53,277 nucleotides of DNA. Source: Deltaproteobacteria bacterium (GTDB lineage Bacteria; Myxococcota_A; UBA796; SXON01). The position numbers were made by a program, and so were the translations under genes. Location: assembly GCA_947484175.1 (NCBI GenBank), contig CANKOI010000018.1, positions 1 through 53,277 on the forward strand, given 5' to 3'. Positions 25,423-33,713 of this stretch are shown piece after piece. The notes under the pieces were generated by a model, which was not told the origin of the DNA, searched no databases, and worked only from the letters and a program-made list of their open reading frames with translations. How positions within the stretch are numbered: position 1 is the first letter of the stretch; every line of letters starts with the position of its first letter.

Positions 25423-26400
25423 GTGAATATTGTTTCTCTGCTCTGCCTTTTTGCCTCCACGTCCACCTCCGCCCTCGCATCCGATGACAAGCCGAAGCCC
25501 GAGGTCGACATGGGCGGGTTGCTGGCCGCTCACTACGGTCTCAATCTCACGGAGGGTGCGGACAACTTCAACGAGTTCGCGCTCGACAGGGCCTACCTCA
25601 CGGCGAGGGCCAAGATCACCCCCACCTTCGGCGCACGCCTCACCCTCGACGCCGACCGCCCGTCGAGCGCCGACACGAAGTACCGGGTGTTCGTGAAACA
25701 CGCCTACCTCGAGGCCAAGATCGGGGGTACCCCCATGAAGGTGCGGGCCGGCGTCATCGACACCCCGTACCAGGGCTACTCCGACAACTTCTGGGAGCAC
25801 CGGTACGTCGCGAAGGGCCAGAGCGACAGCAACGGGAACCTGTCGCCGGCCGACCTCGGCGTGAGCATCGGTGGTGAGCACGCCAAGGGGCTCGTGGACT
25901 GGACCGTCGGGCTCTACAACGGCGAGGGCTACAGCAAGATCGAGGTCGACGCCGGCAAGAGTGTGCAGGGCCGCGTCACGATCGACCCCATGGCGAGCAA
26001 GGAGCGGATGCGGCTCCCGCTCACCGGGTTCGTGGACTACCACATGGTGCAGGATGGCGACCCCATTATGCTGTTCGCTGCGGCAGCCGGCTTCAAGATG
26101 CCCTACGTTTGGTTCTGGGGGGAGTACACCGGCCGGTCCCAAGGCGATGTGTCTGGCGGCGGGTACAGCGTGAGCCTGCTCCCGGGAATGCCCAAGTACT
26201 TCCGTGTGATCGCGCGGTACGACTCCTACGATCCGAACTCCGAGGTGGATGCCGACGGCTGGAGTACGATCATCGGCGGAGTGAGCCACAACTTCTACGA
26301 GGACATTTCGTTGGCGGCCACGTACGAGCGCACGACCACCGAGGCCGCGCCCGATGATGCCGCGCACGGCGCGTTCCTTCGGATGCAAGCGGGGTTCTGA
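25423..26400 (+). CDS. Porin-like outer-membrane beta-barrel protein
   Basis: A 325-residue protein from GTG 25423, with GAAGG about seven bases upstream. The signal peptide is VNIVSLLCLFASTSTSALA. The mature part has alternating hydrophobic strands with aromatic girdle residues (for example ALDRAYLTARAKITPTFGAR, KYRVFVKHAYLEAKI) and ends in FLRMQAGF, with a C-terminal Phe as needed for BAM-dependent insertion. The layout resembles phosphate-selective or short-chain porins (OprP/OprO-like). No substrate can be assigned. It converges on the M23 peptidase gene, four bases away. Confidence 0.8.
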   Translation: MNIVSLLCLFASTSTSALASDDKPKPEVDMGGLLAAHYGLNLTEGADNFNEFALDRAYLTARAKITPTFGARLTLDADRPSSADTKYRVFVKHAYLEAKIGGTPMKVRAGVIDTPYQGYSDNFWEHRYVAKGQSDSNGNLSPADLGVSIGGEHAKGLVDWTVGLYNGEGYSKIEVDAGKSVQGRVTIDPMASKERMRLPLTGFVDYHMVQDGDPIMLFAAAAGFKMPYVWFWGEYTGRSQGDVSGGGYSVSLLPGMPKYFRVIARYDSYDPNSEVDADGWSTIIGGVSHNFYEDISLAATYERTTTEAAPDDAAHGAFLRMQAGF

Positions 26401-26403
26401 CGC

Positions 26404-27105
26404 TCAATTCGGACTGCTCTCGTCGCCGCAACGCGTCGAGGGCAGTCCGTACGGCGCCCCCTGCTCCTGCCACCACGTTTCGGGCTGGCTGAACTCCCCG
26501 GCGTAGGGGTTCAGCCAGACTTCGGCGGAGTCGTTTATCTCGAAGTGGAGGTGCGGCTGTGACGAGTAGCCGCTGGAGCCGACCCTTGCGAGAGTGTCGC
26601 CACAGCCGACCACGTCGCCGGACTGGACGGCCACGCTGCCGTTCTGCAGGTGCCAGTAGCGGGTGCGCCACCCGCCTTCGTGTTCGACGATCACGTAGTT
26701 GGGCGCGCCGTCGTTACCGTCACAGTCGATGCCGGTGCTGACCTTGTGGCAGCGGTCGTAGTGACCGTCGTCGGTTTCGACCACCACGCCGCCGGCGGCG
26801 GCCACCACGGTGGCGCTGCCTGCGTCCATCGTCTCGAACCCACCATCCAACATGTAGTCGCTGCCGCGGTGTTCGTCGTAGCAGTAGGGAAAGGTGCGCC
26901 CGTCGTAGGTGGTGCACAACGCTGCATCGAGCGCGGAACCGTCGGTATGGTCGACCGGGTCCATGTCGGCGCCGACCGTGAGCAGGAAGAGCTCGACCTC
27001 CACGAGAGGGAGGCGGAAGCCGAGCGCACCGCGGGGCGTGGACTCGCGCGCGGCGGAGTCGCCTTCGGGTTCGTCGAGGGCGCATGAAACGAGCAGCAAC
27101 ACCAT
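26404..27105 (-). CDS. M23 (LytM-type) metallopeptidase lipoprotein
   Basis: A 233-residue protein from ATG 27105, one base overlapping the upstream stop (TGATG). MVLLLVSCALDEPEGD is a lipoprotein signal with LVSC. The peptidase domain has the first zinc-binding pair in the DEHRGSDYML region (His and Asp), the GGVVVETDDGHYD beta-turn, VIVEHEGGWRTRYWHLQNG, and the closing HLHFEI (HxH). All four catalytic and metal positions appear intact. It probably cuts peptidoglycan cross-links. As the last gene of the ExbB/ExbD operon it may work with the proton-driven complex to open the wall. A TTG at 27120 is an alternative start. Confidence 0.85.
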   Translation of the reverse strand: MVLLLVSCALDEPEGDSAARESTPRGALGFRLPLVEVELFLLTVGADMDPVDHTDGSALDAALCTTYDGRTFPYCYDEHRGSDYMLDGGFETMDAGSATVVAAAGGVVVETDDGHYDRCHKVSTGIDCDGNDGAPNYVIVEHEGGWRTRYWHLQNGSVAVQSGDVVGCGDTLARVGSSGYSSQPHLHFEINDSAEVWLNPYAGEFSQPETWWQEQGAPYGLPSTRCGDESSPN

Positions 27106-27554
27106 CACGGGCCTCGCCAAACCCCCACGAGCGCGATCTCCTCGACGCCCGCGGCTTGGGCGGTCTGCAACACCCGCTCGAGGCGGCGCCAGGGCACCCC
27201 AGCGTCGGCGTGCACTTCGGCTCGCACCTTCGGCCGCACCTGGAGGAGGAGGGTGTAGAGGGGGTCGATCACACCGCTACCCTCGATGTACTCCCAGGCG
27301 GCCACGCGCTGGCCGTTCAGGTAGACGGCCTCGGCGGAGACTAGGAGCTCCACGCCCCCTCGGCGGTCGGCGTCGGCTGTCGTGCCAGCCAGCGCGAACG
27401 GCTCGTTGAGCGGGGCGGGAGCGAGATCGGTGCTGTAGGTGCGCAGGAGAAACACCAGCAACAGCACCATCATGTCGACCATGGGAGCGAGCGCGCCCAC
27501 GTCGAGGCCTACGGAAGATGCGTCGGGGCGCTGTCGGAAGAGGGTGCGCTTCAT
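27105..27554 (-). CDS. ExbD/TolR family protein with intact membrane Asp
   Basis: A 149-residue protein with one N-terminal membrane helix, LAPMVDMMVLLLVFLL. Asp27, within or at the start of this helix, is the proton-carrying residue of ExbD/TolR/MotB-type stators. The rest is a periplasmic domain with the alternating beta pattern VELLVSAEAVYLNGQRVA and the late VRAEVHADAGVPWRRLERVL typical of ExbD. It overlaps the upstream ExbD-like gene by ATGA and the M23 gene by one base. With ExbB (28051) it should form the proton-conducting unit. Confidence 0.85.
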   Translation of the reverse strand: MKRTLFRQRPDASSVGLDVGALAPMVDMMVLLLVFLLRTYSTDLAPAPLNEPFALAGTTADADRRGGVELLVSAEAVYLNGQRVAAWEYIEGSGVIDPLYTLLLQVRPKVRAEVHADAGVPWRRLERVLQTAQAAGVEEIALVGVWRGP

Positions 27555-28045
27555 CGCAGGCTCACGCGCGGAAACAGCGGCGCGGCGGTGGGGCCACGTA
27601 CGGCGTCGAGCACGTCGAGGAGGGTGGCGGTGCTCACGTCGTCGTCGGGGTGAACCTCCGCCTCGAGCTGGCCGGGGTCGATGCTGTGGATCGTGCCGAG
27701 CGCCTCGGCGAGCGCGACCCCGTCGAGGCTGCCGCTCCGCGCCGGCACGTCGATACGGCGCAGCTCGCGGCTCTCGGAGGCGGCGGCGATGTCGGTGGTG
27801 GCCACCTCAAACTCGATGGTCACGGTGCGTTCCGCCACGGCCAGCCGCACCGATTTCACGAGCCCGCTGTGCGGGAGCGGCGGCGCTTCGCCCGGGGCGG
27901 CCAGTCGAAGATCGATCACGCCGAGCCGTTGCCCTGAGCTGGTCGAGAGCAGGAAGAACAGCAGCAGGAACAGGAGCGTGACCACCCCGAGCAGGGTGGG
28001 CCGCACATCGGCCTCTTCGGTCGGGTGCTGGCGGAACAGGCGCAC
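27551..28045 (-). CDS. ExbD-like protein lacking the membrane Asp
   Basis: A 164-residue protein with an ExbD-like layout: short basic N-terminus (MRLFRQHPTEEADVRPT), one membrane helix LLGVVTLLFLLLFFLLS, and a periplasmic domain. Compared with the usual PLVDVMLVLL motif, the critical Asp is a Gly (PTLLGVVTLLF). It therefore cannot carry protons in the normal way and probably makes a heteromer with the ExbD encoded directly downstream. GTG start at 28045. It is fourth in the operon that starts at 29793. Confidence 0.75.
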   Translation of the reverse strand: MRLFRQHPTEEADVRPTLLGVVTLLFLLLFFLLSTSSGQRLGVIDLRLAAPGEAPPLPHSGLVKSVRLAVAERTVTIEFEVATTDIAAASESRELRRIDVPARSGSLDGVALAEALGTIHSIDPGQLEAEVHPDDDVSTATLLDVLDAVRGPTAAPLFPRVSLR

Positions 28046-28050
28046 CGACC

Positions 28051-28653
28051 CTACCGACCCCGCCCGCGGCGCAACACATTCACCCGGCCAGCGGTGGCTT
28101 CGATGGCAGCCAGCATCGATCGCGCTTGGCTGTCGAGGACGGAGTGGGCCGCCAACGCGGGGATCGCCACGAACAGCCCGAAGGCGGTGGCGGCCATCGC
28201 GGTGCTGCTCCCTTCACTCAGGCGCGCTGCACGTTCCGCCGCTGCCACCCCGCCCATCGCGGCGAAGGCGCGGATCAGGCCGTACACCGTACCGAAGAGG
28301 CCCACCATCGTGCTGATCGAGGCCACCGCCGCGAGGTAGGGGATGCGCTGCCGAATCCGCTGCTCGGCGTCGATGGCGGCGGCCTGCATCGCCTCCCAGC
28401 CCAGCTCCGGGTCGGCCTGTGCGAGCCCTGCGGCGATCACGCTCTCCAGCGGGGTGCCCCCGAGCGTCGGGGACTTGCCGGCTTCGAGGCTGGTCTGCAC
28501 TTCGCGCAGCACCTTGGCCGCATCCACGCGCGCCCCGAGCAGGGTGTACACACGTTCGATGAACACGGCGATCGAGAAGCCCAAGATCACCAGCAGTGCG
28601 TAGAGAAAGGGGGCGGCGGGGCCGGAGAAGGCGTCGAGAAGGTAGCTGAGCAT
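28051..28653 (-). CDS. ExbB/TolQ/MotA-type proton channel subunit
   Basis: A 200-residue protein with three membrane segments: PFLYALLVILGFSIAVFIER, the central PYLAAVASISTMVGLFGTVY, and AATAFGLFVAIPALAAHSV. The MVGLFGTVYGLIRAF and STAMAATAFGLFVAIPAL motifs define the MotA/TolQ/ExbB family. With ExbD-type partners it turns proton flow into motion that acts across the periplasm. It lies between the cysteine-repeat protein and the two ExbD genes, with 5-6 bases on either side. Confidence 0.92.
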   Translation of the reverse strand: MLSYLLDAFSGPAAPFLYALLVILGFSIAVFIERVYTLLGARVDAAKVLREVQTSLEAGKSPTLGGTPLESVIAAGLAQADPELGWEAMQAAAIDAEQRIRQRIPYLAAVASISTMVGLFGTVYGLIRAFAAMGGVAAAERAARLSEGSSTAMAATAFGLFVAIPALAAHSVLDSQARSMLAAIEATAGRVNVLRRGRGR

Positions 28654-28659
28654 CGGGGC

Positions 28660-29601
28660 CTACTGGGTGACGAACGCCAGGCACTTGGCCCGCGCGTCGG
28701 GTTGCGTGAGGGACTCGCAGATGGCCTGCTCTCGGGCCGGATCACTGCGTTTGAGCTGGTTGGCCACCCCGTGGCGGCAGTTGTCGGCGTATTCGCCGAA
28801 GGTGGCGCAGCCCTCGAGGGCGTCGTCGACGTTTCGCTCGGCGGCGCCCCAGCCGAGGCCGTGGAAGCACAGCGCCTGCCACGACGCGGGGGACACGAGG
28901 CAGGCGCCGGCGGCCTCAGCCATGTCGCGGCGGGCGAGGTACTTGCCGATGCCGTGCCAGCAGGTCTTGCGGGTGAGGGTGTTGCCCTCCTCTCGCGCGC
29001 AGATGGTCTGGGCCGCGGGCAGGTTCACCATCGCGATCTCGCCGACCACGTCGTGGCGGCAGAAGGTGCGGAAGGCCTCGGCCGAGTCGCAGAACGTGAT
29101 GGCGCCCTCCGGGTCCGTTTCGGCGAGCGCGAGGCCCATGCCGAAGTGGCACTGGCCGCGCCACTTGGTGGTGGGGATGGAGGCGCACACCGCGGCGGCG
29201 CGGGCGCGGGCGCGGGGGGCGATGGTCTCCGCCACGTCGGCGTGGCACTCTTCGCGCAGGGCCCCCTCGGGGAGTCGTTCGCACACCCGGAGGGCCTCTT
29301 CGGGGTCGGCGCCGGCCGTCTGGCGGGCGAGCGCCTGCCAGCAGGTGCCGCGCAGGTCGGCCGGCATCCTGTCGCACGTGGCGGGCGTGAGGGCGGCGTC
29401 TCCCGACCCGGTGCCCACACCTGGGGGTGGGGCGAGCCCGCCCGGCTTCGGCGGCACCTCCATCGCCCCGCCCGGCTCGCGGGCTTCGACCTCGGCCTGC
29501 CGTGCCGCGGCGACCGGCACCATCCAGCCGAGCGCGAAGCGTGTGCCCAGCAACAGCGAAACACACAGGAGGACGAGCGCGGAGAAGGGGAGAGTGGACA
29601 C
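28660..29601 (-). CDS. Cysteine-pair repeat protein in an ExbB/ExbD operon
   Basis: A 313-residue protein from GTG 29601. An N-terminal membrane segment (FSALVLLCVSLLLGTRFALG) leads to a Pro/Gly-rich linker, then from about residue 75 a repeat of roughly 30-35 residues. Each unit has two cysteines 10-13 apart (CDRMPADLRGTC, CERLPEGALREEC, CASIPTTKWRGQC, CDSAEAFRTFC, CAREEGNTLTRKTC, CLVSPASWQALC, CATFGEYADNC, CESLTQPDARAKC). Most second cysteines are followed by Trp, His, Phe or Arg. The eight pairs suggest a disulfide-bonded helical solenoid in the periplasm. No known family is recognised. Placement just ahead of exbB suggests it is a structural or gating partner of the stator. Confidence 0.8.
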   Translation of the reverse strand: MSTLPFSALVLLCVSLLLGTRFALGWMVPVAAARQAEVEAREPGGAMEVPPKPGGLAPPPGVGTGSGDAALTPATCDRMPADLRGTCWQALARQTAGADPEEALRVCERLPEGALREECHADVAETIAPRARARAAAVCASIPTTKWRGQCHFGMGLALAETDPEGAITFCDSAEAFRTFCRHDVVGEIAMVNLPAAQTICAREEGNTLTRKTCWHGIGKYLARRDMAEAAGACLVSPASWQALCFHGLGWGAAERNVDDALEGCATFGEYADNCRHGVANQLKRSDPAREQAICESLTQPDARAKCLAFVTQ

Positions 29602-29613
29602 CTGCGCCCGCGA

Positions 29614-29793
29614 TTAGTCGGTGTACCCGAGCTTGCGTAGCCAGTCTTCGTGTTCTTTCTCGGAGATCTGCTCGAAGCTGCGCTCGTCGAGGGGCACGAC
29701 CGGCTCGGGTTCGACGCCGTTCAGTCGCCAAGCGGCGAGCCCCCCCGCGGCGAGGAGAACCAGTCCGGCGCTGGCAAGGAGAATGCGTCGCAC
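29614..29793 (-). CDS. Small membrane-anchored protein, first gene of the exb operon
   Basis: A 59-residue protein (GTG 29793 to TAA 29614). MRRILLASAGLVLLAAGGLA is an uncleaved anchor or signal, and the tail ends EISEKEHEDWLRKLGYTD-like (SFEQISEKEHEDWLRKLGY). It is 12 bases upstream of the cysteine-repeat gene and on the same strand, and is coded with the same GC-rich third positions, which supports it being real. Function unknown; a small partner of the ExbB/ExbD complex is a reasonable guess. Confidence 0.6.
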   Translation of the reverse strand: MRRILLASAGLVLLAAGGLAAWRLNGVEPEPVVPLDERSFEQISEKEHEDWLRKLGYTD

Positions 29794-29862
29794 TGCAGGA
29801 CGGTATCGCGAAAGCCGCGGGTTCGCGATAGACTCGCGCCCCTACGCCTGTGAGGTTCTGTC

Positions 29863-32835
29863 ATGCGCTTCGTTCGACCCGTGCTCGCCGCAGCCCTCCT
29901 CGTCGGGGGCGCTGCCCTCGCCACCGAAGCCGTCGCCGACTCGCCTCCGAAGGCGGGCATGCGCCTCGCCACGAACGACGTGGAGCTGAAAATGCGGGAC
30001 TACTCGTTCCCCAGCGGCATCCGCATGATCTTCCAGGAGGATCATGCCCAGCCCGTCGTGTCGCTCACGATGACGATCGACCACGGTTCGCAAGACGATC
30101 AGGCGGGCCGCGAGGGCATCGCCCACCTCATCGAACACCTGTGGTTCCGCTCGGTGCACAAGGGCCCCGACGGCAAGGACACCCCGAAGATCATGGACCT
30201 CATCAAGCAGATGGGGGCGCAGTTCAACGCCACGACCAGCGAGGACCGTACGAACTACCTGACGGTGGCGCGCTCCGAGCTCCTTCCCACGCTGATGCGG
30301 CTCGAAGCGTTGCGCGTGCGGCAGGCCGTGGAGAAGGTCACGGCCGACGACGTTCTGGTGGAGCGTGAGGTGGTGCGTAACGAGCTCCGCCTTCGGTACG
30401 AGAACGGCGGTCAGGCGGCCTTCGGGTTGCTCTCTGACAAACTTTGGCCGGTCGGGCACCCCTACTACCGGGGCACCATCGGCAGCCACGAGTCGCTCAA
30501 CGCCATCACGCTGGCCGACATCCAAGACTACGTGAAGCGGTTCTACCTCCCCAGTGAGTCCACGCTCGTCGTGGCGGGCGACCTTACCCTCGACAAGACG
30601 GTCGACTACATCAACGACTCCTTTGCGATCGACCAGCTCGCCGCGCCCGACGACCCGAAGGGCGAGCGCTTGGAGATGGCCACCGGGGTGGTGCGCATCT
30701 CGGGGGCCGCGAAAGAGCCGCCCCCGCCCTCGAAGCCGATCGAGGTGAAGGGCGACGTGGCTGGGCTCGAAACCCACCCCGGCGGCATCGAGAAGGCGGT
30801 CGTGGTGCTCGCGTGGTCGATGCCCTCTGCCTACACGGAGACAGACGCTGTTGCGAGCGCAGCCGTGCAGCAGCTCAACACGGCGATTCGTCGCGAGCTC
30901 TACCCCGAGTGGGAGTACGCCAAGGAAGGAAGCAGCGCGCAGGAAAACACCGACGTGGGCTGCTTCCCCAGCCTGGGCCGGTACGCATCCTCGGCGATCT
31001 GCTGGGTGGAGATCGGCGACGAAGACCCCGCGCGGATGGTGGAGCGGGCGCTCAACGGGCTCTACACGGTCTACGATCGGGGCGACACCTACGCATCTTT
31101 CCAAAAATACATCTTCACCTACTCGAAGCAGGCCAACATGGCGGGGCTCTTCCAGCAGGTCGACGAGGTGACCGACCTGTTCGCAGGCCGCTCGGCCGTG
31201 ATCTCCGACTTCGTGCACTTCACGGGCGACCCCCAGTACTACTCCCGCCAGATTCAGTGGAACAACAAGATCACCATCGACCAGGTGCGTGACTTCGCGG
31301 GCAAGTACCTGCGGCGCGAGCGCGCCGTGGCGGTGCACATGAAGCCCTACGACGACGGCGACCTCACGATGGACGGCAGCGACTCCGCCTACCGGGGCCA
31401 GAGTCGCGACGCGAGCGTGACCACCCTCTTCAAGCCCGAAGAGGTGGGCGCGGCGCAGATCAAGGAGACGATCGTCGTTCCCGACACCAAAAAGATCGTC
31501 CAGGAGTCGCTTGCGAACGGCGTGAAGCTGCTCATTCTTCCCCACACCAGCGGCCCCTTGGTGCAGGTGGGGCTGAGCTTCGCGGGAGGATCCGAAAGCG
31601 TAGATGTGGACAGACTCGAAGGAACGTTCGGCAGCGCGATGTGGGACACCCCGCACGCGGGTGTCATCGATCCCCTCGCCGTGGCCGGCTACGCCAGCGG
31701 CTCCTTCGGCAGCCTCACCAGCCGCTACAGCACCGCGGCCTCTGCCCCCAACGTGCGTGACGCCGCCTTCATCGTGCGCAACCGCATGGACGACCTCATC
31801 GCCGATACCAACGGGCGCATCGACTGGGTGAAGGCTGGCAAAGGCGACACGCTCGCATGGATGAAAAAGCCCGAGCTCGCGGCAGGTCCGATGCAGATGC
31901 AGCGGCTTTTCGCGGGGCACACGCTGGGCGAATTCCTCACGCACGCGGACTGGGACAAAATGGGCAAGATGGGCGCCTCCACGGCCCAGAAGCACCTCGC
32001 CCGGATTCTTCGCCCGAAGAACGCCACGGTGATCGTTGTCGGCAACGTACCCGTAGAGGATGCGCGCGAAGCCGCCAAGCTGTACTTCGGCGGCTGGACG
32101 GGCTGGGGTGCCGAGCCTGCGGGCTGGACAGCGCCCCGGGCCGAGTATGCGCCCGCGCCTCCTCCCCCCACCCGGCAGGTGCTGCTCTTCAACAAGGACA
32201 ACGCCTCGCAGACGCAGGTGCAGTACATGTGCCAGTTGGCGTCGATCGATCAGGAGAACGAGTGGGCCGCGCAGGTCATGTCCGACGTGGTGAGCGATGC
32301 GCTCTGGCTGGCCCTGCGTGAGCAGACCGGTGCGAGCTACGGCGCGTACCCCTTCGTGCAGTACTTCCCGGGCGGCGTCGGCTTCTTCGGCCAGGCGGTT
32401 TCGGTGCAGAACGACAGCACTGGGTTCGCCGTGAAGGTGTTCCTCGAGCAGGGCGAGCGTGCGCAGGCCGGCAAGCTCGACGAACGCATCGTCGCCACCC
32501 AGAAGTTCAACAACGCTCAGACCTACGTGCTTGGTCAGGTGAGCAGCAGCGCGATGTTCAGTCGCCTCTCCTCCATCAACGGCCGTGGTCTCGGCATGGA
32601 CTACTTCGACAAGATCGCCGACCGGATCGGGCGGGTGAGCCAGAAAGACTTCCCGCCGCTCCTCGAGCGCTGTGTGGGGCACGAGGTGGTCACGGCCGTA
32701 GGCCCTGTGGCAGTGATCAAGCCGCAGTTTGACAAGCTCGGCATCGCAACGGAGGTCGTCGACGTTGACGCCTTCCGCAAGGACTACCGGGCGCGCATGG
32801 GGCTGAAGCCGGAGAAGGAAGAGAAGAAGAAGTAG
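29863..32835 (+). CDS. Secreted M16 family zinc metallopeptidase, two-repeat
   Basis: A 990-residue protein. MRFVRPVLAAALLVGGAALA is a signal peptide. The first M16 domain carries the inverted zinc motif HLIEH (GIAHLIEHLWF) and the downstream Glu in EREVVRNEL, so it is catalytic. The matching position in the second half (SFAGGSESVDVDRLEGTFGS) has no HxxEH, as is usual for the non-catalytic half that closes the chamber. The C-terminus ends in a Lys/Glu run (KPEKEEKKK). It is a clam-shell peptidase of the pitrilysin/PqqL type that degrades small proteins or peptides in the periplasm. It is divergent from the exb operon. Confidence 0.9.
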   Translation: MRFVRPVLAAALLVGGAALATEAVADSPPKAGMRLATNDVELKMRDYSFPSGIRMIFQEDHAQPVVSLTMTIDHGSQDDQAGREGIAHLIEHLWFRSVHKGPDGKDTPKIMDLIKQMGAQFNATTSEDRTNYLTVARSELLPTLMRLEALRVRQAVEKVTADDVLVEREVVRNELRLRYENGGQAAFGLLSDKLWPVGHPYYRGTIGSHESLNAITLADIQDYVKRFYLPSESTLVVAGDLTLDKTVDYINDSFAIDQLAAPDDPKGERLEMATGVVRISGAAKEPPPPSKPIEVKGDVAGLETHPGGIEKAVVVLAWSMPSAYTETDAVASAAVQQLNTAIRRELYPEWEYAKEGSSAQENTDVGCFPSLGRYASSAICWVEIGDEDPARMVERALNGLYTVYDRGDTYASFQKYIFTYSKQANMAGLFQQVDEVTDLFAGRSAVISDFVHFTGDPQYYSRQIQWNNKITIDQVRDFAGKYLRRERAVAVHMKPYDDGDLTMDGSDSAYRGQSRDASVTTLFKPEEVGAAQIKETIVVPDTKKIVQESLANGVKLLILPHTSGPLVQVGLSFAGGSESVDVDRLEGTFGSAMWDTPHAGVIDPLAVAGYASGSFGSLTSRYSTAASAPNVRDAAFIVRNRMDDLIADTNGRIDWVKAGKGDTLAWMKKPELAAGPMQMQRLFAGHTLGEFLTHADWDKMGKMGASTAQKHLARILRPKNATVIVVGNVPVEDAREAAKLYFGGWTGWGAEPAGWTAPRAEYAPAPPPPTRQVLLFNKDNASQTQVQYMCQLASIDQENEWAAQVMSDVVSDALWLALREQTGASYGAYPFVQYFPGGVGFFGQAVSVQNDSTGFAVKVFLEQGERAQAGKLDERIVATQKFNNAQTYVLGQVSSSAMFSRLSSINGRGLGMDYFDKIADRIGRVSQKDFPPLLERCVGHEVVTAVGPVAVIKPQFDKLGIATEVVDVDAFRKDYRARMGLKPEKEEKKK

Positions 32836-32839
32836 CGGC

Positions 32840-33316
32840 CTAGAAGAGGATGCAGCGCTCCAAGCGCAACAGCGTGCGCTTCATGTCCAGCCCGCCCGCG
32901 TACCCCACGAGGCTGCCGTCTTTCCCCACCACCCGGTGGCAGGGAATGACGATGGCCACAGGGTTGGCGCCGTTGGCTTGCCCCACGGCGCGTGCGTTGC
33001 TGCCCAGCCGATCGGCCAGCTCACTGTAGGTGATCATGCGGCCCCACTCGAGGCGCTTGAGCTCGGCCCACACCTGCTGCCGAAAGTCCGAGCCCTCGGG
33101 CGCGGTGGGCACCGCGAACCGTACGGCCTCGCCGGCGAAGTAGCGTGCCAGTTCGTCGCCGAGCTGGGTGAACGTGGGGTGTACCACCGGGCGTCCCGGC
33201 ACCTCCACGCGTGCGCGGCCGAGGCTGGTGAGCGCTCCCGCGGCGTTCAGCTCAGCGAGGAGCGGCCCCACGGGAGACGCGAAGGTGCGACGTAGAAGGG
33301 GGGCCGGGCTCGCCAT
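32840..33316 (-). CDS. ogt: Methylated-DNA-protein-cysteine S-methyltransferase
   Basis: A 158-residue protein with the active-site IPCHRVVGKDGSLVGYAGG; the Cys accepts the methyl group from O6-methylguanine. The preceding helix-turn-helix TYSELADRLGSNARAVGQAN, with the Arg finger, is the DNA-binding motif of the Ogt/AGT family. An N-terminal domain (residues 1-75) is present but lacks an Ada-type zinc site, so it is Ogt-like rather than Ada. Convergent with the M16 gene, four bases apart. Confidence 0.93.
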   Translation of the reverse strand: MASPAPLLRRTFASPVGPLLAELNAAGALTSLGRARVEVPGRPVVHPTFTQLGDELARYFAGEAVRFAVPTAPEGSDFRQQVWAELKRLEWGRMITYSELADRLGSNARAVGQANGANPVAIVIPCHRVVGKDGSLVGYAGGLDMKRTLLRLERCILF

Positions 33317-33364
33317 GCCCCAAGACTATCGCGGCCCCGCAGACAGGGTCTGCGGGGCCGGTGA

Positions 33365-33441
33365 TGGTGGCTTCGGCGGGAGTTGAACCTGCGACACCGC
33401 GGGTATGAACCGCGTGCTCTAACCAACTGAGCTACGAAGCC
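33365..33441 (-). tRNA. tRNA with CAU anticodon (Met, or Ile2)
   Basis: A full cloverleaf on the minus strand: acceptor GGCTTCG pairs with CGAAGCC, the D-arm contains TAGCTCAGTTGGTTAGAGCA, the anticodon stem is CGCGG/CCGCG with loop TTCATAC (CAU), and a T-arm follows. CCA is encoded at 33367-33365. It lacks the C-A mismatch at the end of the acceptor stem, so it is not the initiator. Elongator Met is more likely than the lysidine-modified Ile tRNA, but sequence alone does not settle this. Confidence 0.9.
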
Positions 33442-33480
33442 GCGCGCGCCTTCTATACGCGGCGCGGCGGCCCCGCAAGA

Positions 33481-33651
33481 CTACGCGAGGTAACCCAGCG
33501 CACGGAGCGACACCGGCAGGGTGACCCGGCTCCGCGCACACTCCACCAAAGCCTCGTTCATCTGCGTCTTGGTGACCATGCCCAGCTGCACGTAGAGCTG
33601 GCCGATGGCGCGGCGGCGGTCGTTCGAGGTGTTGGAGGAGGAGGTCGTCAT
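33481..33651 (-). CDS. Small protein resembling the MshEN/T2SSE N-terminal domain
   Basis: A 56-residue protein from ATG 33651. After a Ser/Thr-rich start it reads RRRAIGQLYVQLGMVTKTQM, then NEALVECARSRVTLPVSLRALGYLA. This follows the pattern LGqlLvelGlvteeqleeAL found at the N-terminus of type II secretion and pilus assembly ATPases (MshEN, some bind cyclic-di-GMP). Only one such half-domain is present, with no ATPase attached. It lies 62 bases after phoU and just before the tRNA. The similarity is by eye; the gene may simply be a small regulator. Confidence 0.55.
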   Translation of the reverse strand: MTTSSSNTSNDRRRAIGQLYVQLGMVTKTQMNEALVECARSRVTLPVSLRALGYLA

Positions 33652-33713
33652 GGTGGGTTCCGGGCTCCCACATTCAATCGGAATCGCCGACTTCGGGCAT
33701 GAGGGCAATTAAT

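Noticed and set aside
29842..32682. Open minus-strand frame of 946 codons over the M16 peptidase gene
   Set aside because: Composition is His/Arg/Val-rich with no domain; it is a GC-driven shadow of the real gene, which has a signal peptide and HxxEH.
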